Below the pieces are notes generated by a model, which ran no database searches, had not been told where the DNA came from, and saw only the letters and a list, made by a program, of their open reading frames with translations. A DNA stretch of 13,233 bases from Discostella pseudostelligera (Eukaryota; Bacillariophyta; Thalassiosirophyceae; Thalassiosirales; Thalassiosiraceae). Where the stretch lies: contig JALLBK010001046.1 in the NCBI GenBank assembly GCA_036940085.1, positions 1 to 13,233 of the forward strand, given 5' to 3'. Both the position numbers and the translations under genes were made by a program. Shown here piece after piece: positions 1 to 8,551 of the stretch (its first letter is position 1; the number at the start of each line of letters is the position of its first letter).

Positions 1-42
1 ACTTATCTACTGTTCACCGCCACACTTTTTGCCACCGCAACC

Positions 43-1334
43 ATGATGATGCCGCCGCCGCACCCTGCTGATGATGCAGATGATTCTCCCACCCACAATC
101 CCTACGATGACGGATACGACTCTCAGAGGGATGGTTTATACGACGACGATGATGACGTTGACGTTGACGAAGAGGAGGACGAAGAGGAAGAAGAAGTGAT
201 CGAGGAAGGTACGTTCGGTGCTTGACATGTACATGATCACTAAGTTTCACTTACTGTTATTGATCGATATGACCATATATTATCTTTGAATGGATGATAT
301 ATCTAAAAGAGAGTGTTGATGAAGTGGACAATGACGTCGATGATCGCACCGAAGAGCACGAGGAGGAGGAAGAAGAAGAATCGTCCCAAGATCTCCAAAC
401 TGCCGCCACCACCCGCACTCGTCATCACCCAACTCGCGGTGGCGACACCACACATCCCAACAACAATCCCGCACATCGTTCCCATCGTCCACCACGTGAT
501 TATCACAATCTACGAATTAAGTCCACACCTACACTAAAATTATTAACCGACCCCGAGCTATCCTTATCCGTACGTGAAATTGGAAGAACGGCCTCGTGGT
601 CATTAAGTACTGCCAAACCTGGCAATGGTGTCGATCAATTACGTGATTCGTCACTCGATACCTATTGGCAAAGCGATGGATTGCAACCCCATCATATTAA
701 TATTCAATTTCCACGACGGCAGACTATCTCGGCAATTGCACTCTATTTAGACTTTACACTCGATGAGAGTTACACACCCAAACGGATGAAGATACGGGTT
801 GGCACGACCTTTCACAATTTGGAAGAGGTACGGACGGTAGATGTTCGTGAACCATGTGGTTGGGTGACAATACCATTGTGGAGGAAGTGGGGGGAGGATG
901 TTTTTGATAATATATTGGATCCTCATGGTGACGACGACGAGGGAGGTGCAACAGGAGGGGAAGAGACGAAGGACGGAATGGAAGATGAGCAGGCACGTAG
1001 CAAATCCAACAGAGTACCAGTATGGAAACGCAAACCGATGCGTACGCACTTGGTCCAGATTGGTATATTGTCCATGCATCAGAATGGACGGGATACGCAT
1101 GTTCGACAAGTGAAAGTGTTCGGTCCACGAGATTATGGAGGAGGGAATGGAATTGGTATGATGGTGGGTCATCATCCGTCGCATCATGGGTTATTGCATC
1201 ATCGTGGTGGAGGAGTAGGAGGAACTGATGGAAATAGAAGTGGTGAAACAACAATGATGATGATGACAAGCGGAAAGTTGACCGTGCCTGCATTTCAGAC
1301 TGTCGGCATGTCACAATTTTCAATGATACGATAA
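43..1334 (+). CDS. APC10: Anaphase-promoting complex subunit 10 (APC10/DOC1), two exons
   Basis: APC10 is the DOC-domain subunit of the APC/C ubiquitin ligase that helps recognise D-box substrates. Exon 1 is 43-208 and exon 2 is 310-1334. The 101-bp intron (GTACGT...AAAAG) splits a Glu codon, and of three nearby AGs only the one at 308-309 keeps the frame open. The product is 396 residues, about twice the length of human APC10. Residues 1-80 are strongly acidic (long Asp/Glu runs). The DOC beta-sandwich spans about 144-330, with REIGRTASWSLSTAKPG, SSLDTYWQSDG and NGRDTHVRQVKVFGPR. An acidic insert at about 259-297 lies inside the domain. The chain ends in Ile-Arg, the known 'IR tail' that docks APC10 on APC3/Cdc27. 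The start is the first of three ATGs in a row, after ccgcaacc. The family call is secure; the role of the extensions is unknown. Confidence 0.93.
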
Positions 1335-1485
1335 CATCATCAGTACCACAACAGATTTGAATAATTAATCGTTCAATCATAGTCATAGGCTCCTCGAACA
1401 TCTATTGCTCCGTTAAAATGTCTACTTCTTGCACTGGGTATCGTAGTGTTGGGTGTGAGGACCAGAGATATGCAGCGAGAGCGGT

Positions 1486-1493
1486 GCGCCAAA
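1486..1493 (-). promoter_or_regulatory. E2F-like site (TTTGGCGC on the minus strand)
   Basis: GCGCCAAA on the plus strand reads TTTGGCGC on the minus strand, an exact match to the E2F/DP consensus TTTSSCGC. It lies about 225 bp upstream of the RNR large-subunit start. S-phase genes such as ribonucleotide reductase are classic E2F targets in animals and plants. Function in this organism is inferred from motif and position only. Confidence 0.4.
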
Positions 1494-1536
1494 AAATTGT
1501 GGTATGTTTCTACGGAGGACTTAGTGAAATCCAAAA

Positions 1537-1545
1537 TGGCGGGAA
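1537..1545 (+). promoter_or_regulatory. E2F-like site (TGGCGGGAA)
   Basis: This contains GGCGGGAA, the core of the E2F motif, with one departure from the strict 8-base consensus on the opposite strand (CTTCCCGC instead of TTTCCCGC). It is about 45 bp from the site at 1486-1493 and about 175 bp before the RNR start codon. The pair strengthens the case, but a similar core also occurs at 12784-12791, so it is not unique in the window. Confidence 0.35.
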
Positions 1546-1717
1546 GCCAATATCTTCCTCGCGTCGCAGTCGGTTAGCGTCAGCAGCGAGCGTCGGTCAA
1601 CATGTAACAACACAACACTATGCAAATGAAGTACAAACGCACTCTGCACTCGACTCTCTGATGCTCATAATCATAATCATCTCGTGACACATCTTTCAAT
1701 TACACCAAAAACAAACC

Positions 1718-4529
1718 ATGTACATCATCAAACGAGATGGACGGCAACAAAGTTGCCAGTTCGATAAGATCCAATCTCGTATCTCCAAGCTATGCTATGG
1801 GTTGGATCAAAAGGTGCGTCTCTCTCTGTGTTTTGCGTCGGCAAGAGTCGGCAATGACGGTGACGGTAGATGGTCTACCCACCAATGTCATTGCTCGCTT
1901 CCCTCATCTATCCGCATCTACCCACACACTTCATTTCTAACCAGTGCTCGCTCGATATATATCTCTCCCTCTCTTGCAATGAAAACACGATGATGATGAA
2001 ATTCAGTTTGTCAACGAGGCCATCATCTCCCAAAAAGTCATCCAGGGAGTGTACCCCGGCGTAACCACCATGGAACTTGATGAACTTGCCGCCCAAACCG
2101 CTGCATCCTTCGCCACCCAACATCCCGACTATGCCGTCCTCGCGGCCCGTATCGAAGTCTCCAACTTGCACAAGCAGACCGAAAAGCTCTTCTCAAAGGT
2201 CATTGCTGTCTTTCGTCATTACACCCATCCCAAGACGGGTGAGCCGGCTCCGCTCGTGAGCGAGGCTGTCTACAATGTCGCCATGGCTCACAAAGATGTA
2301 TTAGATGGGGCCGTCCTACACGATCGCGACTTTGAATTTGATTACTTTGGTTTCAAAACACTCGAGAAGTCATACTTGCTGAAGATTGATGGTGAGATTG
2401 CCGAACGTCCACAACACATGCTCATGCGTGTGGCTGTTGGCATTCACATGGAGGACATTGATAGTGTGTTGGAGACCTACAACCTCCTAAGTCAACGATT
2501 CTTTACCCATGCCACGCCTACCTTGTTCAATGCCGGGACGCCCAATCCACAAATGTCGAGTTGCTTCTTGACCTGTGTGAAGGAGGATAGTATTGATGGT
2601 ATCTACGACACACTCAAGAATTGTGCCATCATTAGCAAGTATGCAGGTGGCATTGGTATGAGCATTTCGAATGTCCGTGCCTCGGCGAGTTACATCCGTG
2701 GTACGAATGGCACGTCCAATGGTATCGTGCCCATGCTACGTGTGTTTAACAACACGGCCCGGTATGTCGATCAGGGTGGAGGAAAGAGGAAGGGTAGTAT
2801 TGCCGCGTACATTGAACCTTGGCATGCTGATATCTTTGCCTTTTTGGATTTGAGGAAGAATCATGGGAATGAGATGGAGCGTGCTCGTGATCTCTTTTAT
2901 GCGTTGTGGATTCCTGATCTCTTTATGGAACGTGTGCAGTCGAATGGAGAATGGACGCTCATGTGCCCCAATGAGTGCAAGGGATTGGACACTACGTGGG
3001 GTGAGGAGTTCAAGATGCTGTACGAAAAGTATGAGAAGGAAGGCAAGGGTCGTAAGACCATCAAGGCTCAAATGCTCTGGTTTGCCATTTTGGATTCCCA
3101 AGTCGAGACGGGAACGCCGTACATGTTGTACAAGGATCATTGCAACAGTAAGAGCAATCAGCAGAATTTGGGTACCATCAAGTGCTCGAACTTGTGTACC
3201 GAAATTGTCGAGTACACTGCCCCCGATGAGATTGCGGTATGCAACTTGGCCTCCATCAGCTTGTCCAAGTTTGTAACACCCGCGGATAGCTTTGGTGGTG
3301 AGGGTAGCTTCGACTTGGATAATTTGAAGTTCATTTCGAAGGTGGTTACCAAGAATTTGAACAGGGTGATTGAACGCAACTTTTACCCTGTCGAGGAGGC
3401 GAAGAGGAGCAATTTCCGTCATCGACCCATCGGTATTGGTGTGCAGGGATTGGCGGATGCGTTCCAGATGATGAAGTTGCCTTTTGAGAGCGAGACTGCT
3501 CGTCAGCTGTAAGTACATTGTTGACTACATTTGCGGTTGGTCATCATTTGTTTCGTATCAATCAAACTCACTCCACCCGGCAATACTTAAACAACAGCAA
3601 CAAGGACATCTTCGAAACCATCTACTTCGGTGCATGCGAGGCATCCATGGAGCTCGCCAAGGAAGAGGGAGCGTACGAGACCTACGCAGGCTCGCCAGCG
3701 TCCAAGGGACAGCTCCAATTCGATATGTGGGGCGTCACACCCAGCAGCCGATGGGACTGGGCGGGTTTGAAGGAGAAGATTGCCGAGCATGGCATGCGCA
3801 ACTCACTCTTGATTGCACCCATGCCCACCGCAAGTACGGCTCAAATTTTGGGAAATAACGAGAGCACCGAGCCGTTCACGTCCAACATGTACAACCGCCG
3901 GTGAGTCATCATTCATTGAGTGTCTATTCTGTTATGGCATTTGTCTGTCGGTCAAAGATACTAATTAGATTTGATTCCTTCAATGCATCAGTGTCCTTGC
4001 TGGAGAATTCACTGTCGTCAACAAGCATCTCCTCCGTGATCTCACTTCCAACGGCTACTGGACTGAACGTATACGCAACAAAATCATTGCCGATAGTGGA
4101 TCGGTCCAGAACATCGCTGAGCTACCAAAGGAGGTCCGTGACATCTACAAGACTGTGTGGGAGATTCCCCAGAGAGCTATCATCGATATGGCCGCGGATC
4201 GTGGTGCATACATTTGCCAGAGTCAGAGTATGAACGTGCACATTGGCGAACCGAGTACGGCTAAGTTAACGAGCATGCACTTCTACGCATGGAAGAAGGG
4301 GTTGAAGACGGGTATGTATTACCTCCGCACGAGGCCCAAGGCCGATGCCATTCAATTCACTGTCAACCAGGAGATGTTGGCGGAGACCAACCAAAATCCT
4401 GCGAAGGAGTCACCTCGAAAGAGTCCTACGTCTGCATCGGCGGATGTTTCTAAGCCTACCGTCAGCACGAAGTTTGCAGGACTTCAGATGAAAGATGAGG
4501 AGGAAGAATGCCTTAACTGCGGAGCATAA
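1718..4529 (+). CDS. RNR1: Ribonucleoside-diphosphate reductase large (R1) subunit, four exons
   Basis: Reduces ribonucleoside diphosphates to deoxyribonucleotides with the R2 radical subunit; cytosolic and required for DNA synthesis. Exons are 1718-1813, 2007-3508, 3598-3900 and 3992-4529, with introns of 193, 89 and 91 bp, all GT-AG and frame-consistent, giving 812 residues (human R1 is 792). The ATP-cone activity domain starts at residue 1 ([11 protein letters not shown]) and is split by intron 1. Active-site cysteines are C218 (MSSCFLTC), C429 ([10 protein letters not shown], with E431) and C444 (AVCNLASI), at the same numbers as in human R1. [18 protein letters not shown] is the signature near the substrate site. 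The radical-transfer tyrosine pair is Y743-Y744 (GMYYLRTRP). The C-terminal redox pair is C807-C810 (ECLNCGA). The start is the first ATG and matches the family N-terminus. No missing residues or breaks were seen. Confidence 0.98.
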
Positions 4530-4714
4530 GTGGCAGATGGAAGTAACGAGGAGGGTCGTTGGTTTGTGTTTAGACTTTAATTGGGCCTATTTGCATTAAG
4601 ATAAATATTGATACTTATTATTACTTCGACTGATAGCGTCGAGTGTGTGACTGTTACTGCGAACTGAAGTGTATTGTTGATGCATACCATGAACATGAAA
4701 AGAGGAGCTGTGAT

Positions 4715-5107
4715 TCGTCTACAACGATACAATAACGTTGACTTCCTGGACATCCACATCAACATCACCCCCAATGCCCATGCCTAACGATTGACCGCTA
4801 CCGATTGCACCAGGACCATAATCCGTTCCAATAACAAATTCCGGTTGTGGTAGGTCAACCAACGCCTTGGCTTCTAAAAACAACCGACCATCTCTATCCA
4901 AGGGTATTATTGGGATGATACAAAACCCTTTCCTTCCAGTAATAATGTGATATCGTCCAGCTACGTCTATGTTTTCTGATCGAAAGCCAAAGCGTGCACT
5001 TCCCCTTTGACTTGTCAAGTCATACGTTGTGCATAGATTGAAACGAGTACCAGTTGATCCTGCACCCGCAAATAACCATGATTTTGAGTATTCCATCAAC
5101 ACAGCTC
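4715..5107 (-). repeat. 393-bp tandem duplication, copy beyond the stop codon
   Basis: On reading both copies side by side I found no difference from 5108-5500, and the copies touch with no spacer. In the minus-strand direction this copy follows the TAG of the gene at 6152-5112. Because 393 is 3 x 131, it stays in the same frame, so the C-terminal 128 or so residues and a second TAG (4721-4719) are repeated downstream. It has no 5' part of the gene, so it is probably 3' UTR or a dead fragment. A recent duplication or an assembly duplication would both explain the lack of divergence. Confidence 0.95.
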
Positions 5108-5500
5108 TCGTCTACAACGATACAATAACGTTGACTTCCTGGACATCCACATCAACATCACCCCCAATGCCCATGCCTAACGATTGACCGCTACCGATTG
5201 CACCAGGACCATAATCCGTTCCAATAACAAATTCCGGTTGTGGTAGGTCAACCAACGCCTTGGCTTCTAAAAACAACCGACCATCTCTATCCAAGGGTAT
5301 TATTGGGATGATACAAAACCCTTTCCTTCCAGTAATAATGTGATATCGTCCAGCTACGTCTATGTTTTCTGATCGAAAGCCAAAGCGTGCACTTCCCCTT
5401 TGACTTGTCAAGTCATACGTTGTGCATAGATTGAAACGAGTACCAGTTGATCCTGCACCCGCAAATAACCATGATTTTGAGTATTCCATCAACACAGCTC
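5108..5500 (-). repeat. 393-bp tandem duplication, copy inside the gene
   Basis: This is the partner of 4715-5107. It covers residues from about 218 to the end of the minus-strand gene at 6152-5112, plus its TAG and five bases. Outside the two copies the flanking sequences differ at once (5107/4714 on one side, 5108/5501 on the other), so the edges are sharp. Confidence 0.95.
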
Positions 5501-6152
5501 GGCCATCCTCCTCCAACTCATCATCAGCATATTTCATCTTTTTAATTGTAAATCTTCCACCAATCAGCTTATCTTCGACACATCCTCGCAACCTCCACAC
5601 ACCCTTACTTTCCAAGTCAGCTCCAATACGGATAATTGCTCCTGGAATGATATTGTGCCATGATTTGCGTAGTTTAAGTATTGTGATTGGATCGATATGT
5701 AAATTTATACGCGGAATGTGAACTCCAGTAGTTTCCAAAGCCCAATGTCGGAAGGAATCGAAGGGATGATTGATCTTTGGTTTGCGTCGTCGTTTATGCC
5801 GTCGATTTTGTTCACGTTTGGGCCAGTTATCATCATCATCGCAATCATCTTGCCCGAAAAAGAATGGTGGCGGCTCGTCCGCGTATTTATCGTCACTATC
5901 ATCTATTGTGATATCATCATCTCGATGATTCCTCCTCGAAGATCGTTTAGATCGACGTCCGAATATTCCCAATCTGGACCTGCGGTCACGAAAATGATCT
6001 CCGCCCATGATGGGAATGTCATCGTCAGGATTGTTACGACCCCAAGATGAAGATGCCGCAGACTGCGGTGGAACTTTGGCAGCGGCAACACCAACAATGC
6101 CGCCACGTATTTGTCCCGCGAGACCTATGCATATGATTACTGCGCTGATCAT
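5112..6152 (-). CDS. Hypothetical protein with signal peptide, charged linker and beta-rich C-terminal domain
   Basis: I do not recognise this 346-residue protein. A stop codon directly precedes the ATG, so the start is well placed unless there is an unseen upstream exon. Residues 1-25 look like a signal peptide or signal anchor (ISAVIICIGLAG...GVAAA) and lack the plastid ASAFAP site, which suggests the secretory pathway. Residues 30-135 are highly charged and disordered-looking, with Arg/Lys clusters (RRSKRSSRR, RRHKRRRKPK) and Asp runs. From about 138 to the end the sequence looks folded, with alternating strand-like segments (IRIGADLESKGVWRLRGCVE, RFNLCTTYDL, ARFGFRSEN). It converges with RNR1. 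Only 74 bp separate it from the stop of the gene behind it, so its promoter is short or shared. Its 3' end is duplicated downstream (see repeats). Confidence 0.75.
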   Translation of the reverse strand: MISAVIICIGLAGQIRGGIVGVAAAKVPPQSAASSSWGRNNPDDDIPIMGGDHFRDRRSRLGIFGRRSKRSSRRNHRDDDITIDDSDDKYADEPPPFFFGQDDCDDDDNWPKREQNRRHKRRRKPKINHPFDSFRHWALETTGVHIPRINLHIDPITILKLRKSWHNIIPGAIIRIGADLESKGVWRLRGCVEDKLIGGRFTIKKMKYADDELEEDGRAVLMEYSKSWLFAGAGSTGTRFNLCTTYDLTSQRGSARFGFRSENIDVAGRYHIITGRKGFCIIPIIPLDRDGRLFLEAKALVDLPQPEFVIGTDYGPGAIGSGQSLGMGIGGDVDVDVQEVNVIVSL

Positions 6153-6226
6153 TTAATGGTGCCTGTTCGTAGTGGAGGGAGGTAGAACCAAGATGGTGGC
6201 TGGTGCCGATGGTGGTGGAATAATCA

Positions 6227-8094
6227 TTATTGTTCTTCTGATGCCCCTCCTCGATTGATGATATTTTCGTCGACCCACGGAGCCAGAGCCAATGCCGCTC
6301 CGAGTCTCAATGGAACCAGTAGTCTCGCAATGTTCGCGCCCGTGAAGATGAATGCCAACACCGCCGCTCGGTCACTATTGTCATTGAACACATCTGGCCA
6401 ATGACCAGTGGTTTGATACAATGCAGTCGAAGCCATAGGAAATGCCACTGCCCAAAATGCCAATTCAGTCAGAATGTATGCAACCGTACCGGCAACACCA
6501 AACTTCTTAACATCGGCCATGCTCAGACCCTCTCCACCTTCACCACCACCAAAGCTAGGAAGTTTGAAACCCTCCCCTCCCTCCTCCTTGCCACGATTAT
6601 AGTACAAATATCCCGTGATGGCAGGAATTCCAAATACAATTGCCCCAGCGGCAATTCCATTGGCAGAAAAGGGCAAATCCAGAGCCAGCTCTCCATATTT
6701 CATAATGTACGACGATACAACAGTCAATGTGATCAACTTTGCCGCAAGTAACAATTCTGAGTCTTGCGCCGCAACGACATTGTACGGTAACGCCGCTAAC
6801 TCATCAATTGCCATTACCTCCGGACTATCCCCCATCCTGAACGGATTCAATTCTCCAAAGGTCCATCCATTGCTCGCCGCAATACGATATGCCGCAATTG
6901 CAACAGTTATATTTCCCACCAACGTTAAAAATGCTTGCAATTCCACCACAAATTGCAGGGAGCTAGGATTGTAAAAGAAATGATAGGTGCATGCCGCGAT
7001 GCCAGAGGCATGCAGGGGTAACATACCCCACGTCATGCCCTTCCACTTCGGATTGTTCGTGGTGGAGGCGAATTTCCAAATAATATCCATGGCGAAGAGA
7101 AATTCAAAGACGGAGGAGAAGTGAATGGCCCAGGTAGAAATTGAGAGAGCATTTTCTGGTTCGGCATGTGTAACTTTCAAATCATACATCGTGCAAGAGG
7201 TGAGGATGAGGACGATGTATGCAAAGTGTTGACAATGAATCAAAGAACCGATAGATCAAAGAGCCAAACACATATGTCCACGCGAAACGTACCAAATGGC
7301 AAACTCGATACCATATCCTGTGGCAAATTTCCAGCACCAAACAGAAATGCCGAATGTGGTTCAAATCCAATGCGTGGGCCAAGAGCACATGCCGCCGCAA
7401 ACATAGCAGCTACCACACCAGCCAAAATCTGGGGTGTGTTTTGATATTTCGATCCGGATTGGTTGTAGTTAGGATTGATCATGGCCTCACGAAAACCAAG
7501 CACAATTAGCACATTCGTCACAGTCAACAATGCCTCGGCACCTCCATGCAACCAATCGACGTTAGCCAAGCTCAATCCATACACACTCTTGGTAACAATT
7601 CCACTGGGTATGGTCCCCAATACAAACAATAATAGATATTGGAAACCGAAGTTTCCTAGAGAGGGTGTACGATTACCCCGGAAGGATAAAAAGTATAAAA
7701 AGGTAAGGTAGGGCAATAGTGATGCTTGGAAGAAGATGCCTGCGAGGTTTTGACCCTGATCGGAGAAGGAAAGGAGCGATGTTGAGGACGCCAAGTTTGA
7801 TGAGAGATCAGTAGCAGCAATTGTGGTGGAGGAGACTACATCAGCGTTGATGAATTCTGGTAGCACATTCATTCTGGTGGACGAGCCATGATTCTGCCGT
7901 TGCACGAAGGAGGATGCAGACGGTGATAGTGATTTGTGGCCAACGGCACGAGCAGCATTATGACAAGGGGCAAATGCCAAAGTGGTCGTATTGGGTACTG
8001 CCAGAAGTGCCAGTAGGGCGATGCCCGCCAGCTGTGGCAGTAGTAGTCGGCGTCTCACCATGGTCGCCGGAAGTGAAGATGACGCTGACATCAA
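6227..8094 (-). CDS. Plastid-targeted membrane protein, DUF3593-DUF2499 (Ycf49-like) plus a third membrane domain; two exons
   Basis: Exon 1 is 8094-7293 and exon 2 is 7173-6227. The 119-bp intron (GTACGT...GAAAG) splits a Val codon and gives 582 residues. Residues 1-40 are a signal peptide ending TTLA|FAP, the diatom plastid cleavage site, followed by a Ser/Arg-rich transit-like stretch. DUF3593 lies at about 115-205, with LLFVLGTIPSG and LANVDWLHGGAEALLTVTN. DUF2499 (Ycf49-like) lies at about 275-365, with NALSISTWAIH, KGMTWGMLPLHAS and CTYHFFYN. More hydrophobic helices follow, then a Gly-rich linker (about 460-485). A C-terminal domain (about 491-572, KKFGVAGTVAYILTELAFW to APWVDENI) vaguely recalls FAM210/DUF1279 proteins. 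Both named families are known in cyanobacteria and plastids, with no settled function. Thylakoid or envelope membrane is the likely site. The exact identity of the third domain is uncertain. Confidence 0.88.
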
Positions 8095-8231
8095 TTGAGT
8101 AGTAAAGCCTAAAATAAAATAATGAATTGATGTCGATGACCATAAAGCTTCGTCTCGATCGCTCGGTGCATCTTCTCTTTATGCTTTTTGTGCGGCTCCG
8201 AGAGTGTGATGTCATTCGTTAAGTATCTTTC

Positions 8232-8237
8232 TGACGT
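8232..8237 (+). promoter_or_regulatory. bZIP/aureochrome-type core TGACGT
   Basis: TGACGT is the core bound by many bZIP factors, including the stramenopile blue-light receptors called aureochromes. A related TGATGTCA lies about 20 bp away at 8207-8214. The position between two plastid genes is suggestive, but a 6-base core is weak evidence alone. Confidence 0.25.
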
Positions 8238-8366
8238 GATCTAATGTTGAACTCCAAAGATCCAAAGATACTACTTGATCCCTCGTGGACTCCTTCATAC
8301 AACGGATTGTACGGCTTGGATTTCGTAGACAGCTGGAAGTGTCTTCTCCGCCGCCGTCCTCATCGT

Positions 8367-8400
8367 CCCTCGTCCCCCGCCTTCCGTCCCCCGCCCACCC
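8367..8400 (-). other. Putative G-quadruplex (minus strand) / C-rich tract
   Basis: The plus strand has five runs of three or more C within 34 bases (8367-8369, 8374-8378, 8388-8392, 8394-8396, 8398-8400). The minus strand therefore has matching G runs separated by loops of 1, 1, 9 and 4 bases. This could form a G-quadruplex about 150 bp upstream of the dioxygenase start. Seen directly; folding is inferred. Confidence 0.4.
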
Positions 8401-8551
8401 GGCCGCGCGTCGGTCGTCTCCTGAAATCCGCCAGCCTGCTGCATTCTTTGACTCTCTTTGACTCATCGTCATCGCCGCCTTTCAACTCCTCCTACGACAT
8501 ATCTTAAACAATAACACTCTCCGTCCGTCACTTCATATCCTTGTATTAATC

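Larger units (their letters stand above)
1335..1717 (+). other. Intergenic region: APC10 3' end and RNR large-subunit promoter
   Basis: This 383-bp gap lies between two genes on the same strand. The only long ORF in it (1418-1687) has no protein-like character. It holds two E2F-like motifs, at 1486-1493 and 1537-1545, described separately. No TATA box is obvious. The sequence just before the RNR start is A/C-rich. Confidence 0.6.
8095..8551 (+). promoter_or_regulatory. Divergent promoter region between two plastid-protein genes
   Basis: This 457-bp gap separates the start codons of two divergent genes whose products both carry plastid presequences. It contains TGATGTCA (8207-8214) and TGACGT (8232-8237), bZIP/aureochrome-like motifs, and a C-rich tract (8367-8400). 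The ORF at 8244-8507 is a by-product of this C-rich sequence. No RNA gene was seen. Confidence 0.5.

Noticed and set aside
754..1401. 215-codon ORF on the minus strand
   Set aside because: Antisense to the APC10 DOC domain; Ser/His/Leu-rich composition comes from the opposite strand's codons.
1418..1687. 89-codon plus-strand ORF before RNR1
   Set aside because: No recognisable features, and it ends in a simple ATC/ATA repeat; lies in the putative promoter.
2736..3518. 260-codon ORF on the minus strand
   Set aside because: It is the antisense shadow of the RNR large-subunit exon 2, whose plus-strand reading is certain; no family resemblance.
4719..5102. 127-codon minus-strand ORF as an independent gene
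   Set aside because: It is the second copy of the 393-bp duplication with no signal peptide or 5' part; better treated as a repeat fragment.
4715..5114. Programmed stop readthrough at the TAG (5114-5112) to make a double C-terminal domain
   Set aside because: The frame allows it, but no known readthrough context follows the stop, and a recent duplication or assembly artefact explains the sequence more simply.
5422..6050. Plus-strand ORFs at 5422-5721 and 5718-6050
   Set aside because: Shadows of the minus-strand gene at 6152-5112 with no protein-like features.
6401..6974. Plus-strand ORFs opposite the DUF2499 exon
   Set aside because: Antisense to well-supported membrane-protein coding sequence.
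7182..7400. Separate genes at 8094-7240 and 7243-6227 on the minus strand
   Set aside because: A GTACGT donor at 7292 and an AAAG acceptor at 7174 join them in phase; the apparent ends of both ORFs lie in this intron.
8212..8507. ORFs on both strands in the divergent promoter region
   Set aside because: Composition follows the C-rich tract; no family resemblance, and both neighbouring starts are well supported.
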